Assembly: GCF_026262505.1 (NCBI RefSeq)
Contig: NC_067208.1
Location: 9,185,962-9,249,961, forward strand
Reading direction: 5' to 3'
From: Trichomonas vaginalis G3
Lineage: Eukaryota; Parabasalia; Trichomonadida; Trichomonadidae
Length of the DNA: 64,000 nt
Shown here: piece by piece, positions 22,407-36,340 of the stretch
Position numbering within the stretch: position 1 is the first letter of the stretch
Layout of the letters: every line of letters starts with the position of its first letter
Program-made: the position numbers and the translations under genes
Notes under the pieces: generated by a model
Databases searched by the model: none
The model's input: the letters and a program-made list of their open reading frames with translations, nothing else
What the model was told of the DNA's origin: nothing

Positions 22407-22415
22407 CAAATTCTT
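22407..22415. repeat. target site duplication of E1, right copy
   Basis: CAAATTCTT, identical to 9569-9577. It is also the first nine bases of the spacer, so the spacer begins with original host sequence. Confidence 0.85.
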
Positions 22416-22900
22416 CTATAATTTCTTCTTTATAATCTGGTTTTATATGTGAAACCTACATTTTATAAAGCTATATAAGTTATAATCAAACTATATTAAT
22501 GAAAACACAAAGTAATATGAACAATTTGATTAAAAACGGGAAAAAAGAAGCAATATTTGAAGGGAAAATAGAAAGAATCCTAATCGATTGTAAATGTTGT
22601 AAAGTTTTTATTGAAGCATTCATATAGTATAGCTATATTTATACTTCATGCGAAATATTATAGTCTTATTTCCAATTTCTGGTTGAAGTTACCTTCTGGT
22701 TTTCTTATACTATGTGTGTTATTATTCGTGCTATGACTTAGAATGTTGAACTTCTATTTTTTTATTGAAATTTTGATTACAAAAAAAAACTCTCAAAAAA
22801 AAGAACAAGTAATTTGTTAACATTGTTTTACATTAAGGGTAACTGAAATAATAATAAATATTTGTTTTTAAAACCATTAAATTTCTTCATCTGGTTATAT
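22407..22900 (+). repeat. host spacer, copy 1 (494 bases)
   Basis: Unique AT-rich DNA with no gene. It starts with CAAATTCTT and ends with TGGTTATAT, the two target duplications. Copies 2 (35848-36340) and 3 (49313-49806) are in the same orientation and differ by only a few single bases. Confidence 0.85.
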
Positions 22901-25732
22901 GGCGTCAAAAATTTTCTCACTGGGTTTTCGTGTATCAATCCCAGCTCATTATATACGCAACCAATCAAAAATCTGATATGGGAGTCCAAGGCTAACTTTT
23001 TGTTGTCTACCTAATAAAAGAGGAAGCAGCATTAGTGAGAATAATCGCAAATATTCAATTTAAATTATCTTTTTATTCTTAATTTAAAGTGACAAAAAGA
23101 ATAAAAAACCTATTCTAAGGCATGTTGTTATGTAAATGAGACTAGACATCATATTTTATGTTATGAAAAAAAAATGTTTAGAATTTTAGAACAAAATAAA
23201 TAGAAAAAATAGCATAACTTATGGATGTGCGTATATTAAATTTAATAAATTAAGAGAAATTATTTTTGGCGCCAAAATTATTCGTTAACTCTCAAATTTT
23301 TCTGAGTCAATAAGCCGCTAAAAAAGTGTCATTTTGTTTCGTTAGAGAAAGATGAATTGTCCATGTCATCCAATCGGGAACAAGGGGGATGGGGATTAGA
23401 TGATAAAGAAGCAATTCATGCTCTCTATCTGAAGCAATCAGACTTACCAGCAACAATGTGAATCGATTTGGCTTTAAAGTTAATATAGCAGATCAGCTTG
23501 TTACTGGAGAGACTAGGCATTACGATTGATTCGCTGTAGTGCTCTACTTTAATTTAAGAGTAGTAACGGATAACTGAATTCCCAAAATTCTTTAGGTGAT
23601 CCAAAACACTGTAGCTGCTTGAACTTTGGACGAGCCTCGCACCCCAGAGAATAGAAATCCCAATCTTGCTCATGTTTAGTTGAATTAGTCTGCAGCAGTA
23701 CAGCTCTGATACCACAAGATCGTGATGTATACAAAGTCACAACGCTATTTGATTCAACAACTAGCTAGTTTTGACATCAAATTGCAAAATTTGACTTCGT
23801 TATGAGCTCTTTGTAGCAAAAATACATTACACTTAAAGACTAGTTGCTAGACTGTAGTAGTTTGTTCGTATATATCTATTTTTCCCCAACGTATTGCATA
23901 CTACATTTTGACAAGACTTGCAACCTTATAGTAACCTCGTTGGGAATTGTTCAAGCAAAGCGTAGGTAGTTAAGGTCGAGTAAGAGTTCTTCTTAAATCT
24001 TTCACTGAATGAGTAGGTGTTGGAAGAACTGTTCTCTAAAGCGATACAGTTGCGCTACATGTTCGTCAACTTGTCTAGAAATAAATATATCATTTGTTTT
24101 ATACGTTTTTTCGTAATAAATCTATTTGTATTTGTTGTATTTGAGTATGAAGATAACAAAAACTACGGCATAAGACGCAGTACACTGGGCTTCGTTGCCA
24201 TTTTATTTACCATGTTAAGAATAAACTTAACAGACATGCTTTGTTTTCGACGAAGCCATCTAAAATAACGTACATCTAAATAAAACTAAAAAACTGTAAA
24301 ATTTCTTTATTTGATAGTATACTTCAAATTATGCACTATACCTTCTAGAATTCTATAACACTCTTTGCATATAATTTTTTTAAAAAAAGTTATATCTCGA
24401 CAAAAATATGATTTATCAATAGAGTATGTAAAATAAAACTCATTCGCAGTATTAAAAAATCGTAAATCTTTCCAAAAAAATTTTGAATTACAAATTTTAA
24501 AACTTAAAACAACATTTTTTGAAGCGAAAAAACGAAATCTAATTTTTTTTGGAAAATTTAGAATAAATAGAGCTCTTTAACTCGTCGAATACAAATTGTT
24601 TTCAAGTTTTTTTCGACCGGAAATTGAACTTTTAGAGTTTATACAATAAGATTCACATGAAAAAATACGGGTTTAACAAAGAAATCACCAATATAAAGGT
24701 TTTTTAGTAGAACGAGATTGATAAAAACTATGGTATGATAAAAAGACGATAATTTTTTTGGCGGGATAATTGAAGAATATGAATGATTCGAATTACAGAC
24801 ATACTCTAGTCCGAAACTTACTATGGTTCGTGACTTATTTTTGACACAGAATAGCTGTAGACTAAGGCTTACTCTAGATCCAGACTTATTATACAATTAA
24901 ATTTGCTTTTGGAATAAGACTTAATTTTAGTTACAAACTTATCTTAATATCAGACTTATATTTAGAATCAGACTTACTTTAGTCTAGAACTTACATTTAG
25001 AATCAGACTTCCATTTCAAGTCAGACTTACTTTCGTCCGAGACTTAAATTTCAAGTCAGACTTACTTTCGTCCGAGACTTAAATTTCAAGTCAGACTTAC
25101 TTTCGTCCGAGACTTACATTTCAAGTCATACTTACTTTCTTCCAAGACTTACTTTCGTCCGAGACTTACATTTCAAGTCATACTTACTTTCGTCCGAGAC
25201 TTAAATTTCTAGTCAGACTTACATTTCAAGTCATACTTACTTTCGTCCGAGACTTAAATTTCTAGTCAGACTTACATTTCAAGTCATACTTACTTTCGTC
25301 CGAGACTTACATTTCAAGTCATACTTACTTTCGTCCGAGACTTACATTTCAAGTCAGACTTACTTTCGTCCGAGACTTACATTTCAAGTCAGACTTACTT
25401 TCGTCCAAGACTTAAATTTCAAGTCAGACTTACATTTCAAGTCAGACTTACTTTCGTCCGAGACTTACATTTCAAGTCATACTTACTTTCGTCCGAGACT
25501 TACATTTCAAGTCATACTTACTTTCGTCCGAGACTTACATTTCAAGTCAGACTTACTTTCGTCCGAGACTTACATTTTAAGTCATACTTACATTAATATC
25601 AAACTTATATTAACCTACGACTTACTTTTATTCCCAGACATCTTGATCCACACTGACATTGAAAACCACTCATACATCTGAAGCCACTCAAACATCTAGA
25701 TCCACTACGACATGGAGATCCACTCAAACATA
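22901..25732 (+). repeat. E2 left terminal inverted repeat (long arm)
   Basis: Long arm with the 35-base array at about 24975-25600 and cassette type A at 23335-23569. The inner end carries three CCACT-ATC-like short repeats at 25680-25732 that are shortened in the gene-side arms. Confidence 0.85.
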
Positions 25733-26038
25733 ATTTTTGCTCTCTAACTACATTTTTATATGATTTTACAACATAAATTTTCTTCTTTACCTAAAGATTA
25801 TTCGCAATATCTGAATATCATTAATTAATTGAGATATTCAAGTTTTGACAGCGGATTTGGAAAGCAGACTTGATGGAGATTTTAAATCTGATGTCAAATC
25901 TTGGTTTTGTGCATTATTGGAAGAGAAAAAAGGGTGTTAATTGCAAATCTTAAATATAGTTTTTTACGAAAAATGTAATTAGGGTTAGAATCATAGAAAG
26001 ATATATCTGTCAGACATTGTTATGTGTGACAGATAATA
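25733..26038. other. E2 unique stretch
   Basis: Reverse complement of 19252-19558 of E1, nearly identical. No gene seen. Confidence 0.6.
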
Positions 26039-29000
26039 TTGCATCTCATAGACACTGTTGCATCTGTCAGACACTGTTGCATCTGTCAGACACTGTTAAA
26101 TTTCATAGACACTGTTGCATCTCATACACACTGTTGCATCTGTCAGACACTATTGCATCTTTCAGACACTGTTGCATCTCATAGACACTGTTGCATCTCA
26201 TAGACACTGTTGCATCTTTCAGACACTGTTGCATCTCATAGACACTGTTGCATCTCATAGACACTGTTAAATTTCATAGACACTGATGCATCTCATAGAC
26301 ACTGATGCATCTCATAGACACTGTTGCATCTCATAGACACTGTTGCATCTCATAGACACTGTTGCATCTCATAGACACTGTTGCATCTCATAGACACTGT
26401 TGCATCTCATAGACACTGTTGCATCTCATAGACACTGTTGCATCTCATAGACACTGTTGCATCTCATAGACACTGTTGCATCTTCAGACACTGTTGCATC
26501 TTTCAGACACTGTTGCATCTCATAGACACTGTTGCATCTCATAGACACTGTTGCATCTCATAGACACTGTTGCATCTTTCAGACACTGTTGCATCTCATA
26601 GACACTGTTGCATCTTTCAGACACTGTTGCATCTTTCAGACACTGTTGCATCTCATAGACACTGTTGCATCTATCACTTACTTTTGCTTCTGTTAGATAC
26701 TATTGTATCTTTCAGACACTGTTGCATCTTTCAGACACTGTTGCATTTCATAGACACTGTTGCATCTTTCAGACACTGTTGCATCTGTCAGACACTGTTG
26801 CATCTCATAGACACTGTTGCATCTATCACTTACTTTTGCTTCTGTTAGATACTATTGTATCTCATAGACACTGTTGCATCTGTCAGACACTGTTGCATCT
26901 TTCAGACACTGTTGCATCTCATAGACACTGTTGCATCTGTCAGACACTGTTGCATCTCATAGACACTGTTGCATCTGTCAGACACTGTTGCATCTTTCAG
27001 ATACTGTTGCATCTTTCAGACACTGTTGCATCTCATAGACACTGTTGCATCTATCACTTACTTTTGCTTCTGTTAGATACTATTGTATCTCTCAGACACT
27101 CTTGCATCTCTCAGACACTGTTAAATTTCATAGACACTGTTGCATCTGTCAGACACTGTTGCATCTCATAGACACTGTTGCATCTATAAGTCACTGTTGC
27201 ATCTATCACTTACTTTTGCTTCTGTTAGATACTATTGTATCTCTCAAACACTGTTGCATCTCATAGACACTGTTGCATCTCATAGACACTGATGCATCTC
27301 ATAGACACTGTTGCATCTGTCAGACACTGTTAAATTTCATAGACACTGTTGCATCTCATAGACACTGTTGCATCTCATAGACACTGTTGCATCTTTCAGA
27401 CACTGTTGCATCTGTCAGACACTGTTGCATCTCATAGACACTGTTGCATCTGTCAGACACTGTTGCATCTTTCAGACACTGTTGCATCTCATAGACACTG
27501 TTGCATCTGTCAGACACTGTTGCATCTCATAGACACTGTTGCATCTCATAGACACTGTTGCATCTGTCAGACACTGTTGCATCTCATAGACACTGTTGCA
27601 TCTGTCAGACACTGTTGCATCTCATAGACACTGTTGCATCTCATAGACACTGTTGCATCTGTCAGACACTGTTGCATCTCATAGACACTGATGCATCTCA
27701 TAGACACTGTTGCATCTCATAGACACTGTTGCATCTGTCAGACACTGTTGCATCTCAGACACTGTTGCATCTCATAGACACTGTTGCATCTCATAGACAC
27801 TGTTGCATCTGTCAGACACTGTTGCATCTGTCAGACACTGTTGCATCTCATAGACACTGTTGCATCTCATAGACACTGTTGCATCTGTCAGACACTGTTG
27901 CATCTGTCAGACACTGTTGCATCTCATAGACACTGTTGCATCTCATAGACACTGTTGCATCTGTCAGACACTGTTGCATCTTTCAGACACTGTTGCATCT
28001 CATAGACACTGTTGCATCTGTCAGACACTGTTGCATCTCATAGACACTGTTGCATCTCATAGACACTGTTGCATCTGTCAGACACTGTTGCATCTTTCAG
28101 ACACTGTTGCATCTCATAGACACTGTTGCATCTGTCAGACACTGTTGCATCTCATAGACACTGTTGCATCTGTCAGACACTGTTGCATCTTTCAGACACT
28201 GTTGCATCTTTCAGACACTGTTGCATCTTTCAGACACTGTTGCATCTCATAGACACTGTTGCATCTCATAGACACTGTTGCATCTGTCAGACACTGTTGC
28301 ATCTGTCAGACACTGTTAAATTTCATAGACACTGTTGCATCTCATAGACACTGTTGCATCTCATAGACACTGTTGCATCTTTCAGACACTGTTGCATCTG
28401 TCAGACACTGTTGCATCTCATAGACACTGTTGCATCTGTCAGACACTGTTGCATCTTTCAGACACTGTTGCATCTCATAGACACTGTTGCATCTGTCAGA
28501 CACTGTTGCATCTGTCAGACACTGTTGCATCTCATAGACACTGTTGCATCTGTCAGACACTGTTGCATCTTTCAGACACTGTTGCATCTTTCAGACACTG
28601 TTGCATCTCATAGACACTGTTGCATCTCATAGACACTGTTGCATCTGTCAGACACTGTTAAATTTCATAGACACTGTTGCATCTGTCAGACATGTTGCAT
28701 CTCATAGACACTGTTAAATTTCATAGACACTGTTGCATCTCATAGACACTGTTGCATCTGTCAGACACTGTTGCATCTGTCAGACACTGTTGCATCTTTC
28801 AGATACTGTTGCATCTTTCAGACACTGTTGCATCTGTCAGACACTGTTGCATCTGTCAGACACTGTTGCATCTGTCAGACACTGTTGCATCTCATAGACA
28901 CTGTTGCATCTCATAGACACTGTTGCATCTGTCAGACACTGTTGCATCTGTCAGATACTATTGTATCTCATAGACACTGTTGCATCTGTCAGACACTGTT

Positions 29001-32000
29001 GCTTCTGTTAGATACTATTGTATCTCTCAAACACTGTTGCATCTCATAGACACTGTTGCATCTGTCAGACACTGTTGCATCTCATAGACACTGTTGCATC
29101 TATCACTTACTTTTGCTTCTGTTAGATACTATTGTATCTTTCAGACACTGTTGCATCTTTCAGACACTGTTGCATTTCATAGACACTGTTGCATCTTTCA
29201 GACACTGTTGCATCTGTCAGACACTGTTGCATCTCATAGACACTGTTGCATCTATCACTTACTTTTGCTTCTGTTAGATACTATTGTATCTCATAGACAC
29301 TGTTGCATCTGTCAGACACTGTTGCATCTTTCAGACACTGTTGCATCTCATAGACACTGTTGCATCTGTCAGACACTGTTGCATCTCATAGACACTGTTG
29401 CATCTGTCAGACACTGTTGCATCTGTCAGATACTGTTGCATCTTTCAGACACTGTTGCATCTCATAGACACTGTTGCATCTCATAGACACTGTTGCATCT
29501 GTCAGACACTGTTGCTTCTGTTAGATACTATTGTATCTCTCAGACACTTGCATCTCTCAGACACTGTTAAATTTCATAGACACTGTTGCATCTGTCAGAC
29601 ACTGTTGCATCTCATAGACACTGTTGCATCTATAAGTCACTGTTGCATCTATCACTTACTTTTGCTTCTGTTAGATACTATTGTATCTCTCAAACACTGT
29701 TGCATCTCATAGACACTGTTGCATCTCATAGACACTGATGCATCTCATAGACACTGTTGCATCTGTCAGACACTGTTAAATTTCATAGACACTGTTGCAT
29801 CTCATAGACACTGTTGCATCTCATAGACACTGTTGCATCTTTCAGACACTGTTGCATCTGTCAGACACTGTTGCATCTCATAGACACTGTTGCATCTGTC
29901 AGACACTGTTGCATCTTTCAGACACTGTTGCATCTCATAGACACTGTTGCATCTCATAGACACTGTTGCATCTGTCAGACACTGTTAAATTTCATAGACA
30001 CTGTTGCATCTGTCAGACAATGTTGCATCTCATAGACACTGTTAAATTTCATAGACACTGTTGCATCTCATAGACACTGTTGCATCTGTCAGACACTGTT
30101 GCATCTGTCAGACACTGTTGCATCTCATAGACACTGTTGCATCTGTCAGACACTGTTGCATCTTTCAGACACTGTTGCATCTTTCAGACACTGTTGCATC
30201 TTTCAGACACTGTTGCATCTCATAGACACTGTTGCATCTCATAGACACTGTTGCATCTGTCAGACACTGTTAAATTTCATAGACACTGTTGCATCTGTCA
30301 GACAATGTTGCATCTCATAGACACTGTTAAATTTCATAGACACTGTTGCATCTCATAGACACTGTTGCATCTGTCAGACACTGTTGCATCTGTCAGACAC
30401 TGTTGCATCTTTCAGACACTGTTGCATCTGTCAGACACTGTTGCATCTGTCAGACACTGTTGCATCTGTCAGACACTGTTGCATCTCATAGACACTGTTG
30501 CATCTCATAGACACTGTTGCATCTGTCAGACACTGTTGCATCTGTCAGATACTATTGTATCTCATAGACACTGTTGCATCTGTCAGACACTGTTGCTTCT
30601 GTTAGATACTATTGTATCTCTCAACACTGTTGCATCTCATAGACACTGTTGCATCTGTCAGACACTGTTGCATCTCATAGACACTGTTGCATCTATCACT
30701 TACTTTTGCTTCTGTTAGATACTATTGTATCTTTCAGACACTGTTGCATCTTTCAGACACTGTTGCATTTCATAGACACTGTTGCATCTTTCAGACACTG
30801 TTGCATCTGTCAGACACTGTTGCATCTCATAGACACTGTTGCATCTATCACTTACTTTTGCTTCTGTTAGATACTATTGTATCTCATAGACACTGTTGCA
30901 TCTGTCAGACACTGTTGCATCTTTCAGACACTGTTGCATCTCATAGACACTGTTGCATCTGTCAGACACTGTTGCATCTCATAGACACTGTTGCATCTGT
31001 CAGACACTGTTGCATCTGTCAGATACTGTTGCATCTTTCAGACACTGTTGCATCTCATAGACACTGTTGCATCTGTCAGACACTGTTGCATCTGTCAGAC
31101 ACTGTTGCATCTGTCAGACACTGTTGCATCTGTCAGACACTGTTGCTTCTGTTAGATACTATTGTATCTCTCAGACACTCTTGCATCTCTCAGACACTGT
31201 TAAATTTCATAGACACTGTTGCATCTGTCAGACACTGTTGCATCTCATAGACACTGTTGCATCTATAAGTCACTGTTGCATCTATCACTTACTTTTGCTT
31301 CTGTTAGATACTATTGTATCTCTCAAACACTGTTGCATCTCATAGACACTGTTGCATCTCATAGACACTGATGCATCTCATAGACACTGTTGCATCTGTC
31401 AGACACTGTTAAATTTCATAGACACTGTTGCATCTCATAGACACTGTTGCATCTCATAGACACTGTTGCATCTGTCAGACACTGTTGCATCTTTCAGACA
31501 CTGTTGCATCTCATAGACACTGTTGCATCTGTCAGACACTGTTGCATCTCATAGACACTGTTGCATCTCATAGACACTGTTGCATCTGTCAGACACTGTT
31601 GCATCTTTCAGACACTGTTGCATCTCATAGACACTGTTGCATCTCATAGACACTGTTGCATCTCATAGACACTGTTGCATCTGTCAGACACTGTTGCATC
31701 TTTCAGACACTGTTGCATCTTTCAGACACTGTTGCATCTTTCAGACACTGTTGCATCTCATAGACACTGTTGCATCTCATAGACACTGTTGCATCTGTCA
31801 GACACTGTTAAATTTCATAGACACTGTTGCATCTGTCAGACAATGTTGCATCTCATAGACACTGTTAAATTTCATAGACACTGTTGCATCTCATAGACAC
31901 TGTTGCATCTGTCAGACACTGTTGCATCTGTCAGACACTGTTGCATCTTTCAGATACTGTTGCATCTTTCAGACACTGTTGCATCTGTCAGACACTGTTG

Positions 32001-32580
32001 CATCTGTCAGACACTGTTGCATCTTTCAGACACTGTTGCATCTCATAGACACTGTTGCATCTGTCAGACACTGTTGCATCTCATAGACACTGTTGCATCT
32101 GTCAGACACTGTTGCATCTTTCAGACACTGTTGCATCTTTCAGACACTGTTGCTTCTGTTAGATACTATTGTATCTCTCAAACACTGTTGCATCTCATAG
32201 ACACTGTTGCATCTGTCAGACACTGTTGCATCTCATAGACACTGTTGCATCTATCACTTACTTTTGCTTCTGTTAGATACTATTGTATCTCTCAGACACT
32301 CTTGCATCTCTCAGACACTGTTAAATTTCATAGACACTGTTGCATCTGTCAGACACTGTTGCATCTCATAGACACTGTTGCATCTATAAGTCACTGTTGC
32401 ATCTATCACTTACTTTTGCTTCTGTTAGATACTATTGTATCTCTCAGACACTCTTGCATCTCTCAGACACTATGCCATCTCATTAACACTGTTGCATCTT
32501 TCATTGACTTTTTTATCTCTCTGGAAATATTTTATCTCTATAATATTTTTTATATCTCCCAAACTTTTACATCTTTCTGA
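26039..32580. repeat. E2 19-base repeat array (about 344 units)
   Basis: Same monomers as E1 read on the other strand (TGCATCTGTCAGACACTGT, with GTC, TTC or CAT in the variable triplet). A higher-order block starting at the TATCACTTACTTTTGC marker recurs from 29101 at 30694, about 84 monomers later. Compared with E3 it differs mainly by whole gained or lost monomers. Units decay at 32490-32580 toward the gene. Confidence 0.95.
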
Positions 32581-32715
32581 TTAATTTTTTTATCCTTTTT
32601 CATTCTGTTCTGTATATCGAATCTTTATATAACAAATAATTAAATAGTTTCTCATATTTATTAACTGTTTTTATAAACAATAATCATACACATTTTATTC
32701 ATATAAATATTTTTT

Positions 32716-33378
32716 TCACAAACCATTTTTCCTCTTCCTTCTTACAACAAAATCCGGATCTCTTTCCTTGTCTTTATTATCAAAAACTTCTTCGATAATT
32801 TTTGAAATCATGTCTTTGTTTTGCTGATATTCATCTGATTCTTCCGGAAGATATGCATTACTTAATGCCAAATCTATCACTTCTGGATGTGTTTTTCTTA
32901 ATGATGATATATAATGAATTGCCTGAATTGTATCATAATCGATGTTCATCCCAAGATTAAACATGAAGCTTGTTGCCTTGTCAATTGACGGAAGATTTAA
33001 AATGCGTTGAACAAGACTTTTAACTCCTATATCTGGAGTTACTTGTTCTTCATACAAGTAAATTTCGTTCTCAACTTTGGTTGTAAATGTTTTCCGAGCC
33101 GAAATTTTGCATTGTTCATTTTTCCGATCACCCTTTCCTATCGGATTGTCTTCATCATCATAAACTAGAATATTCTTCGAACTATTGAATTCCAATTTTC
33201 CAATATGAAATGCTTTAGGTTTTTCTAAATCGGCCGGTTTTACATCTAAGATGTTATGAATACATGGAATATGAACACCATATAGTTTATAAACATTTTC
33301 CATGTTGCAGTTGCATTTACAATGCTGTTCGACTTTATTTTTAATTGCCGAAATTTTCAATTTTCTATAAAGTTTCAT
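32716..33378 (-). CDS. E2 unknown element-encoded protein, 220 residues
   Basis: Encodes the same 220-residue protein as E1, complete, with ATG at 33376-33378. It lies between the array and the short arm, reading toward the array. The identity fits recent duplication and is not by itself evidence of selection. Confidence 0.75.
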   Translation of the reverse strand: MKLYRKLKISAIKNKVEQHCKCNCNMENVYKLYGVHIPCIHNILDVKPADLEKPKAFHIGKLEFNSSKNILVYDDEDNPIGKGDRKNEQCKISARKTFTTKVENEIYLYEEQVTPDIGVKSLVQRILNLPSIDKATSFMFNLGMNIDYDTIQAIHYISSLRKTHPEVIDLALSNAYLPEESDEYQQNKDMISKIIEEVFDNKDKERDPDFVVRRKRKNGL

Positions 33379-33398
33379 TACATTATCATTTTTTGGAT

Positions 33399-35847
33399 TA
33401 TGTTTGAGTGGATTTAGATGTATGAGTAGTTTTCAATGTCAGTGTGGATCAAGATGTCTGGGAATAAAAGTAAGTCGTAGGTTAATATAAGTTTGATATT
33501 AATGTAAGTATGACTTAAAATGTAAGTCTCGGACGAAAGTAAGTCTGACTTGAAATGTAAGTCTCGGACGAAAGTAAGTATGACTTGAAATGTAAGTCTG
33601 ACTTGAAATGTAAGTCTGACTTGAAATGTAAGTCTCGGACGAAAGTAAGTCTGACTTGAAATGTAAGTCTCGGACGAAGGTAAGACAGACTTGAAATTTA
33701 AGTCTCGGACGAAAGTAAGTCTGACTTGAAATGGAAGTCTGATTCTAAATGTAAGTTCTAGACTAAAGTAAGTCTGATTCTAAATATAAGTCTGATATTA
33801 AGATAAGTTTGTAACTAAAATTAAGTCTTATTCCAAAAGCAAATTTAATTGTATAATAAGTCTGGATCTAGAGTAAGCCTTAGTCTACAGCTATTCTGTG
33901 TCAAAAATAAGTCACGAACCATAGTAAGTTTCGGACTAGAGTATGTCTGTAATTCGAATCATTCATATTCTTCAATTATCCCGCCAAAAAAATTATCGTC
34001 TTTTTATCATACCATAGTTTTTATCAATCTCGTTCTACTAAAAAACCTTTATATTGGTGATTTCTTTGTTAAACCCGTATTTTTTCATGTGAATCTTATT
34101 GTATAAACTCTAAAAGTTCAATTTCCGGTCGAAAAAAACTTGAAAACAATTTGTATTCGACGAGTTAAAGAGCTCTATTTATTCTAAATTTTCCAAAAAA
34201 AATTAGATTTCGTTTTTTCGCTTCAAAAAATGTTGTTTTAAGTTTTAAAATTTGTAATTCAAAATTTTTTTGGAAAGATTTACGATTTTTTAATACTGCG
34301 AATGAGTTTTATTTTACATACTCTATTGATAAATCATATTTTTGTCGAGATATAACTTTTTTTAAAAAAATTATATGCAAAGAGTGTTATAGAATTCTAG
34401 AAGGTATAGTGCATAATTTGAAGTATACTATCAAATAAAGAATTTTTACAGTTTTTTAGTTTTATTTAGATGTACGTTATTTTAGATGGCTTCGTCGAAA
34501 ACAAAGCATGTCTGTTAAGTTATTCTTAACATGGTAAATAAAATGGCAACGAAGCCCAGTGTACTGCGTCTTATGCCGTAGTTTTTGTTATCTTCATACT
34601 CAAATACAACAAATACAAATAGATTTATTACGAAAAAACGTATAAAACAAATGATATATTTATTTCTAGACAAGTTGACGAACATGTAGCGCAACTGTAT
34701 CGCTTAGAGAACAGTTCTTCCAACACCTACTCATTCAGTGAAAGATTTAAGAAGAACTCTTACTCGACCTTAACTACCTACGCTTTGCTTGAACAATTCC
34801 CAACGAGGTTACTATAAGGTTGCAAGTCTTGTCAAAATGTAGTATGCAATACGTTGGGGAAAAATAGATATATACGAACAAACTACTACAGTCTAGCAAC
34901 TAGTCTTTAAGTGTAATGTATTTTTGCTACAAAGAGCTCATAACGAAGTCAAATTTTGCAATTTGATGTCAAAACTAGCTAGTTGTTGAATCAAATAGCG
35001 TTGTGACTTTGTATACATCACGATCTTGTGGTATCAGAGCTGTACTGCTGCAGACTAATTCAACTAAACATGAGCAAGATTGGGATTTCTATTCTCTGGG
35101 TGCGAGGCTCGTCCAAAGTTCAAGCAGCTACAGTGTTTTGGATCACCTAAAGAACTTTGGGAATTCAGTTATTACATAAATTTCTCAAGATGAACTTGAG
35201 AGCAGCGCAGTTATAACGAAAGTCTCTGATGAAAGGCAATGATTTCTTTCATGAATGATCTAACGTTAGCTTGAAATCAGGAAAAGAGACTATTGATGAC
35301 TTACTTTCCATCGATGGTGCACAACAGCAGGGAGGGGATTGGTGGGTTTGGGGAAATTCGCTGAGGCACTAGTGTCCGGATTGTTCGTCAAATAGGTTTC
35401 CTTTCCTATAAAGAAATGACACTTTTTTGGCGGCTTATTGACTCAGAAAAATTTGAGAGTTAACGAATAATTTTGGCGCCAAAAATAATTTCTCTTAATT
35501 TATTAAATTTAATATACGCACATCCATAAGTTATGCTATTTTTTCTATTTATTTTGTTCTAAAATTCTAAACATTTTTTTTTCATAACATAAAATATGAT
35601 GTCTAGTCTCATTTACATAACAACATGCCTTAGAATAGGTTTTTTATTCTTTTTGTCACTTTAAATTAAGAATAAAAAGATAATTTAAATTGAATATTTG
35701 CGATTATTCTCACTAATGCTGCTTCCTCTTTTATTAGGTAGACAACAAAAAGTTAGCCTTGGACTCCCATATCAGATTTTTGATTGGTTGCGTATATAAT
35801 GAGCTGGGATTGATACACGAAAACCCAGTGAGAAAATTTTTCACGCC
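33399..35847 (-). repeat. E2 right terminal inverted repeat (short arm)
   Basis: Short arm with 35-base units at about 33510-33760 and cassette type B at 35175-35413, including a G-quadruplex motif at 35330-35353. Several single bases are missing compared with other arms (near 34440, 34520 and 34705). Confidence 0.85.
35330..35353 (+). other. G-quadruplex motif in cassette B
   Basis: Four G runs (3, 4, 3 and 4 Gs) separated by loops of 1, 6 and 3 bases satisfy the usual G3+N1-7 rule. The same motif occurs at 48795-48818 (plus strand) and on the minus strand at 36835-36858 and 50301-50324. Striking in DNA this poor in GC. Confidence 0.8.
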
Positions 35848-36340
35848 CAAATTCTTCTATAATTTCTTCTTTATAATCTGGTTTTATATGTGAAACCTAC
35901 ATTTTATAAAGCTATATAAGTTATAATCAAACTATATTAATGAAAACACAAAGTAATATGAACAATTTGATTAAAAACGGGAAAAAAGAAGCAATATTTG
36001 AAGGGAAAATAGAAAGAATCCTAATCGATTGTAAATGTTGTAAAGTTTTTATTGAAGCATTCATATAGTATAGCTATATTTATACTTCATGCGAAATATT
36101 ATAGTCTTATTTCCAATTTCTGGTTGAAGTTACCTTCTGGTTTTCTATACTATGTGTGTTATTATTCGTGCTATGACTTAGAATGTTGAACTTCTATTTT
36201 TTTATTGAAATTTGATTACAAAAAAAAACTCTCAAAAAAAAGAACAAGTAATTTGTTAACATTGTTTTACATTAAGGGTAACTGAAATAATAATAAATAT
36301 TTGTTTTTAAAACCATTTAAATTTCTTCATCTGGTTATAT
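35848..36340 (+). repeat. host spacer, copy 2 (493 bases)
   Basis: Same sequence and orientation as 22407-22900, with a few one-base differences such as a shorter T run near 36210 and an extra T near 36317. Confidence 0.85.

Larger units (their letters stand above)
22901..35847 (-). mobile_element. giant DNA element E2 (12.9 kb), inverted interior
   Basis: Same parts as E1 but read from the other strand: long arm 22901-25732, unique stretch 25733-26038, 19-base array 26039-32580, 220-residue gene 33378-32716, short arm 33399-35847. The right terminus reads CACGCC instead of GACGCC. Its left neighbour is TGGTTATAT and its right neighbour CAAATTCTT, so it has no matching target duplication and must have arisen by duplication or recombination, not by its own insertion. 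Confidence 0.8.

Noticed and set aside
26570-32580. Dozens of open frames reading HLSDTVAS/RHCCICQTLL through the arrays.
   Set aside because: They overlap in all frames and on both strands, follow from the 19-base period, and end wherever one unit variant meets one phase. No separate gene is supported.
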